From IMG/VR virus record IMGVR_UViG_3300047564_001292, positions 1-38,492 of that record: a stretch of 38,492 nt of DNA; one strand, written 5' to 3'. The stretch comes from a virus. Under the pieces are notes generated by a model. That model was not told where the DNA came from and searched no databases. It worked only from the letters and a program-made list of their open reading frames with translations. Both the position numbers and the translations under genes were made by a program. Each line of letters begins with the position of its first letter. Position 1 is the first letter of the stretch. Positions 34,125-38,492 of this stretch are shown here, piece after piece.

Positions 34125-36576
34125 TTTTTCATTAGATACTGAGAATGGAGAAAAAAATTATACTCTTGCTCAATGGTATGAGAAGCAAGGACATACTGCG
34201 CCGGCACATACTTATTATTTGAGAGCAGCAGAAAGAACTGATGATAAAATTCTTGCTTACAAAGCATTATTAAGGGCATCTTTCTGTTATAAATCTCAAG
34301 GTTCTAGAGATGGAACTGAAAAGATTTTACTAGAAAATGCTCTGAATTTTATTCCAGAAAGACCTGAAGCATATTATTTTCTTTCATTGCTGTATGAAAG
34401 AAAGGCAGAATGGCAGAACTGCTACATTTATTCAAACTTAGGATTGCAGTGCTATTCTCCGGATATTGAAGATATTAATCTTCCAGAATATCCTGGAATG
34501 TATTCACTCATTTTCCAAAAAGCAGTTGCTGGATGGTGGTGGGGTAAAGGACCAGAGTCTAGAAAATTATTGTGGAAACTGGTCGATGAATATTGGAATG
34601 TTATGGACGAAAGATTTAAATATAGTGTTGAAAATAACATTTCAAGAATAGGTTCTGGTCCAAAGTCCCAAGATGCTGTTTTTTATTCAAAGGCAAATTA
34701 TAATAACCTAAGACATAAATTTAACGGATCTGAAAGTATTTCAGTAAATCACGCTCAAGCATTTCAAGACATTTTTGTCTTAACTATGCTAAACGGAAAG
34801 AGAAATGGAACATTTCTTGAAATAGGAGCATCTAAACCATTTGAAAGAAATAACACTGCTCTTCTAGAGAATACTTTTGGTTGGTCTGGTGTTGCAGTTG
34901 AACTTGATAAAGAATTTGCTACCTCATATGAATTGTTAAGACCTAATATAAAGGTCTTATGCCAAAATGCACTGCAGATTGATTATTCTGAATTATTAGA
35001 AGAAAATTATACTAAAAATGTAATCGATTATCTTCAATTAGATATTGAGCCTGCAAGGAATACTTATGAATGTATGCTCAAAATTCCGTTTGATAAGTAT
35101 AAATTTGCGGTCATTACTTATGAGCACGATGATTACATTGACATAACTCGCTCGTGTAAAAAGAAATCCAGAGAATTTTTAGAAGAAAGAGGATATGTTT
35201 TAGTCGTAAATGACGTATCAGTTGATGGCATTTCAACGTTTGAAGATTGGTGGGTGCATCCAGATTTAGTTGATCAGAATACCATTAACATTATGAGATC
35301 TGATTTCAATAAGATTACAAATATCGGAGAATATTTTTACTCTAAGAGATACTACGGTGAGTTTGATACTGACAAGTATATTAGAGAACATTATTTTCCA
35401 GATATGAATTATACTGGAGTTTTTGTTGACGTTGGGGCAGGTCCACCGACATTTATAAGTAACTCAAAGCACTTCAGGGATAGTGGATGGAGAACTATAT
35501 GCGTAGAACCAAATCCAAAATTTGCAAAACAGCATAAAGATGCTGGTAGTGAAGTATATGAATATGCTTGCTCAAATAAAGAAGGTAAGAGTAGTTTTAT
35601 TATTAACTACAATAATGATAATTGGTATTCAAAAGAAAATGATGGGGTTAGTTTTTCTTCTTTAGGTATTAGGTATAAAGGAGTTCCCGCTCACAATACA
35701 CAAGAAACTATTGAAGTTGAGACTATAAAGTTGAATACTTTACTGGAAAAAATTGATATAAATCGAGTAGATGTTCTTTCTATTGATACTGAGGGGTGGG
35801 AACTGGATGTATTAGATGGATTTGATCATATTAAGTATAATCCAAAAGTTGTTGTCCTAGAAAATTTTGAAAAAGTTTCAAAATATGAACAGTATATGAA
35901 TAGTATCGGATATAAAAAAGATTTTTCTTTGGGACATAATGAAATATATTCGAAGGAAAAATCTACCTCTACAATATCTGCAATATATACACCAACTTTC
36001 ACAAAGGCTAAAGGAACTTCTTGGATCGTAGATAACTTTTACGAAAATCCAGACGAAGTCCGAAAATTTGCTCTGAATATAGATTATTTTGAAGGAGGTA
36101 TTGGTAGAGGATTTATCGGCAGACGATCAAAAGAACAATATCTATTTTCAGGTCTTAAAGAAAGATTTGAGGAGATAATGGGTAAGAAAATTACCGGATG
36201 GGAAGAATATGAGATGAATGGTAGATTTCAGGTTGCTTGGGCAGGAGAACCTTTAGTATGGCATTGTGATAGTCAGCAATGGGGTGGAATGCTCTATCTA
36301 ACTCCAGAAGCACCATACCAATGTGGAACAACTTTGTATGCACATAAGAAGACTAGAGCAAGAACTTATTATGATCAAGGATGGGATGCTGCGTGGACAA
36401 ATGTTCCCGGAGATTGCCACCTCGACGGAACACCATTTGAACCTGTTGATGTTCTTGGGAATGTTTATAATCGTCTTGTAATTTTTGATGCAAGTTGTAT
36501 TCATTCTGCTTCAGAATACTTTGGAACAGTAATGGAAAATGCAAGAATGTGGCAAATGTTCTTCTTTGATACTTGA
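34108..36576 (+). CDS. Four-domain fusion: TPR-like, FkbM-like MTase, FkbM-like MTase, 2OG oxygenase-like
   Basis: The start is the ATG at 34108, with TGGAGGAT 10 nt upstream, not the earlier in-frame TTG; 822 aa. Residues about 10-150 are TPR-like helices (YYLRAAERTDDKILAYKALL, RPEAYYFLSLLYERKAEWQN). Residues about 215-360 carry a first SAM-binding fold (GTFLEIGASKPFERNN, VIDYLQLDIEP). Residues about 415-610 carry a second (VFVDVGAGPPTFISNS, CVEPNPKF, VDVLSIDTEGWELDVLDG) of FkbM type. Residues about 640-822 are DUF6445-like oxygenase (WHCDSQQWGGMLYLTPEAP with H719/D721, H799 in CIHSASEYFG, R813). A multifunctional glycan- or protein-tailoring enzyme is suggested; the substrate is unknown. 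Confidence 0.8.
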   Translation: MKEVIDFSLDTENGEKNYTLAQWYEKQGHTAPAHTYYLRAAERTDDKILAYKALLRASFCYKSQGSRDGTEKILLENALNFIPERPEAYYFLSLLYERKAEWQNCYIYSNLGLQCYSPDIEDINLPEYPGMYSLIFQKAVAGWWWGKGPESRKLLWKLVDEYWNVMDERFKYSVENNISRIGSGPKSQDAVFYSKANYNNLRHKFNGSESISVNHAQAFQDIFVLTMLNGKRNGTFLEIGASKPFERNNTALLENTFGWSGVAVELDKEFATSYELLRPNIKVLCQNALQIDYSELLEENYTKNVIDYLQLDIEPARNTYECMLKIPFDKYKFAVITYEHDDYIDITRSCKKKSREFLEERGYVLVVNDVSVDGISTFEDWWVHPDLVDQNTINIMRSDFNKITNIGEYFYSKRYYGEFDTDKYIREHYFPDMNYTGVFVDVGAGPPTFISNSKHFRDSGWRTICVEPNPKFAKQHKDAGSEVYEYACSNKEGKSSFIINYNNDNWYSKENDGVSFSSLGIRYKGVPAHNTQETIEVETIKLNTLLEKIDINRVDVLSIDTEGWELDVLDGFDHIKYNPKVVVLENFEKVSKYEQYMNSIGYKKDFSLGHNEIYSKEKSTSTISAIYTPTFTKAKGTSWIVDNFYENPDEVRKFALNIDYFEGGIGRGFIGRRSKEQYLFSGLKERFEEIMGKKITGWEEYEMNGRFQVAWAGEPLVWHCDSQQWGGMLYLTPEAPYQCGTTLYAHKKTRARTYYDQGWDAAWTNVPGDCHLDGTPFEPVDVLGNVYNRLVIFDASCIHSASEYFGTVMENARMWQMFFFDT

Positions 36577-36587
36577 GGTCGTTAAAT

Positions 36588-36595
36588 AATAAATA
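36588..36595 (+). promoter_or_regulatory. Late promoter-like octamer AATAAATA
   Basis: It lies 12 nt after the fusion-gene stop and 24 nt before the ATG at 36620, and may drive the last two genes including gp17. Confidence 0.5.
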
Positions 36596-36619
36596 ACTTT
36601 AACCACCACTGACTATTCT

Positions 36620-37906
36620 ATGGCAAAGATTAAATCACATAAATCAGTTGAACAAATTGCCAAAAAGCATAAGGTTAGTGTATCTGATATTGAAAAGCAA
36701 CTCAAGATTGGTGTTCCTATTGAGCACGAACATACAAAAGATAAAGATCTAGCAAAAGATATTGCCCTTCAGCATTTAGGTGAATTTCCCGACTATTATA
36801 CCAGACTTTCTAAAATGGAAAAATCAGCAAAGAAACTCAAAGAAGCACACGAAGAGTCAAGGTTCTGCCCTCTCTGCGATAAGAGGGAAAAGAGATCTGA
36901 GTGTGGTTATGGTGAGCAGGCGTGGGACAAGGTCTCAGTGAAAGACGAAGAATATTCAATGGCACGTTCTGAACTGAAGACCATTGATGATGCTGTTCAG
37001 AAGTTGATGATGAAAGTTGGAAAAGGTGAGGGTAATCTAGAAGCGTGGGTTCAATCCAAGATCACTAAGGCAGCAGATTATATTGATACTGCTGCAGATT
37101 ATGTTGCAGGTGGAGAAATGGAAGAGTCCAAGTCTCCTCTTGTATCTAAGATTATTGGTGAAGAGAAGAAGAAAATGAAAGGTAAGGATCCTTGCTGGAA
37201 AGGATATGAAATGGTTGGAACAAAGAAAAAAGGTGGAAAGGAAGTTCCCAATTGTGTTCCTAAAGAGTCAGTAACTATTCAAGATGCTGATGGAAATGAT
37301 TATGTTGAGTTTATTGATATAGTTAAACCAGAACCTATCAAATCAATTGCAGAAGCAACTACTCGTCTTCAGGCACAGACTGGTAATTTGATTGCCGTTA
37401 TTCTTTCTTGGAAGGGAAAGACTTATTCATTAACAATGTTCTTCCCACAAGTGAAGATGCCTTCAAGAAAGGATGTGGAAGATGAAATTCAAAAAGTATA
37501 TCCAGGTTCAAGAGTTCTCCAATTTAACGTCACAAGTGTAAGAGGAGACCAACCAATTCTTCAAGTTCAGAATAGTAGATCAAAAAATTATCTTCTGAAT
37601 AATAAAACTATTGGAGAAGAGGTTGAAATATCAGAAGCAAAAAAGTCTGAGATGCCTTGTAATAAACCCAAGGCAGAAGCACACGGTTCAGGAGAAACTG
37701 GCAAGTCTCACGTCGTAAAAGCGTGTGAAGGTGGAAAAGAAAAACTTATTCGTTTTGGGCAACTGGGTGTCAAAGGTTCTCCTAAGAAAAAAGGAGAGTC
37801 CGAAGCATATGCAAGTCGTCGTCATAGGTTCCAAACCAGACACGCTAAGAATATTGCAAAAGGAAAAATGTCTGCTGCCTTCTGGGCCAATAAAGTAAAA
37901 TGGTGA
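36620..37906 (+). CDS. Modular phage protein of unknown function (428 aa), upstream of gp17
   Basis: Three recognisable phage modules are strung together. Residues about 18-68 match the DUF5661 pattern (IEHEHTKDKDLAKDIALQHL then PDYYTRLSKME). Residues 83-95 contain a CPLC...C cluster that could hold a metal. Residues about 190-216 carry DPCWKGYEMVGTKKKGGK followed by PNCVP, a short motif seen in many marine phage proteins. The C-terminal about 90 residues (EKLIRFGQLGVKGSPKKKGE, RRHRFQTRHAKNIAKGKMSA, FWANKVKW) form a basic module also seen alone in other phages and possibly DNA-binding. The gene lies 8 nt before gp17. Involvement in packaging is only suggested by position. Confidence 0.7.
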   Translation: MAKIKSHKSVEQIAKKHKVSVSDIEKQLKIGVPIEHEHTKDKDLAKDIALQHLGEFPDYYTRLSKMEKSAKKLKEAHEESRFCPLCDKREKRSECGYGEQAWDKVSVKDEEYSMARSELKTIDDAVQKLMMKVGKGEGNLEAWVQSKITKAADYIDTAADYVAGGEMEESKSPLVSKIIGEEKKKMKGKDPCWKGYEMVGTKKKGGKEVPNCVPKESVTIQDADGNDYVEFIDIVKPEPIKSIAEATTRLQAQTGNLIAVILSWKGKTYSLTMFFPQVKMPSRKDVEDEIQKVYPGSRVLQFNVTSVRGDQPILQVQNSRSKNYLLNNKTIGEEVEISEAKKSEMPCNKPKAEAHGSGETGKSHVVKACEGGKEKLIRFGQLGVKGSPKKKGESEAYASRRHRFQTRHAKNIAKGKMSAAFWANKVKW

Positions 37907-37914
37907 GATAATTT

Positions 37915-38492
37915 ATGCCAGCTGATCATTATCTTGGTAATCCGCTTCTTAAAAAAGCGAATACCGTTGTTGAATTTACTGAAGATCAAGTTTTAGAATT
38001 TGCACAGTGTCAGGAAGATCCCTTATACTTTACTAAAAAATATATTCAGATTGTTACTCTTGACCACGGATTACAACCAATTAAAATGTATCCGTTTCAG
38101 GAGAGAATGGTTAAACGATTTCATAACAATCGTTTTAATATATGTAAGCTTCCTCGCCAGTCAGGTAAGTCTACGATTGTTGTATCTTATCTTCTACATT
38201 ATGCGATCTTTAATGACAACGTAAATATAGCAATCCTTGCAAACAAGGCATCAACCGCAAAGGATCTGTTAGATCGACTTCAAACTGCATACGAGAACCT
38301 TCCTAAGTGGTTGCAGCAAGGCGTTCTGATATGGAATAAAGGGTCATTGGAACTAGAGAATGGTTCTAAGATTATTGCGGCATCTACGAGCGCCTCAGCG
38401 GTTCGTGGTGGTTCTTATAATATCATCTTCTTGGACGAATTTGCGTTCATTCCAAATCATATTGCAGACCAATTCTTTAGTTCTGTATATCC
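37915..38492 (+). CDS. 17: gp17, terminase large subunit, 3' truncated by the window
   Basis: The ATG at 37915 opens a frame that runs off the window after 192 codons. It encodes the N-terminal ATPase of the packaging motor: an adenine-binding motif (KMYPFQERMV, about residues 57-66), Walker A RQSGKST at 81-87 (compare SRQLGKTT in T4), and Walker B IIFLDEFAFIPN around residues 170-181 with the catalytic Glu175. The C-terminal nuclease domain lies outside. T4 gp17 is 610 aa, so about two thirds is missing here only because of the window edge. An open frame on the same strand at 38000-38224 is out of phase with this gene and is not real. Confidence 0.95.
   Translation, partial: MPADHYLGNPLLKKANTVVEFTEDQVLEFAQCQEDPLYFTKKYIQIVTLDHGLQPIKMYPFQERMVKRFHNNRFNICKLPRQSGKSTIVVSYLLHYAIFNDNVNIAILANKASTAKDLLDRLQTAYENLPKWLQQGVLIWNKGSLELENGSKIIAASTSASAVRGGSYNIIFLDEFAFIPNHIADQFFSSVY

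Noticed and set aside
38000-38224. 74-aa plus-strand ORF near the right edge
   Set aside because: It is out of frame with gp17, which has intact Walker motifs across the same bases.

Overview
The window is a piece of a marine T4-like cyanomyovirus genome (a phage of Synechococcus or Prochlorococcus), or a very close relative. The evidence is the late structural order ending in recognisable neck protein gp13, neck protein gp14, tail completion protein gp15 and small terminase gp16, with the N-terminus of large terminase gp17 (Walker A and B boxes visible) at the right edge. The AT-rich composition, the tight gene packing with TAATG or ATGA overlaps, and nine copies of the T4-type late promoter octamer NATAAATA just upstream of genes fit the same picture. 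No tRNA, integrase, transposon or CRISPR array is visible.

Layout: (1) 1-5689 is the conserved virion block: the end of a large virion structural protein, two tiny proteins (73 and 55 aa), gp13, gp14, gp15 and gp16. gp14 and gp15 carry extra beta-rich modules compared with T4. (2) 5709-11062 holds accessory virion proteins: two about 100-aa proteins, a fibre-like protein with a tropism-determinant-like N-terminus, a 63-aa coiled-coil gene between two perfect 24-nt palindromes, a beta-helix protein and a small structural protein. (3) 11075-19354 is a giant 2759-aa collagen-like fibre ending in a self-cleaving S74-type intramolecular chaperone. (4) 19356-23473 encodes a small conserved protein, a twelve-blade Kelch-like protein that reads as two fused six-bladed propellers, a coiled-coil protein and a GT-A glycosyltransferase. 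(5) 23430-24628 is the only minus-strand block: two different 2-oxoglutarate/Fe(II) oxygenases with their own sigma70-like promoter. (6) 24773-33071 encodes a second collagen-like long fibre, two small companions, a glycine-rich/LamG adhesin-like protein and a beta-rich virion protein. (7) 33138-36576 encodes a GH130-like propeller overlapped by an 822-aa fusion of TPR-like, FkbM-like methyltransferase, second FkbM-like methyltransferase and DUF6445-like oxygenase domains. (8) 36620-37906 is a modular protein of unknown role, followed by gp17.

How the genes may work together: about 32 kb of host-recognition and modification genes separate the small and large terminase genes. This matches the hyperplastic region known between g15 and g18 in cyanomyoviruses. 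Fibres and adhesins sit next to a glycosyltransferase, a glycosidase-like propeller, two methyltransferase domains and three 2OG oxygenase domains. A plausible but unproven reading is that the phage decorates its own collagen-like fibres, or remodels host surface glycans. All functional assignments come from motifs and gene order read by eye; no database search was run.
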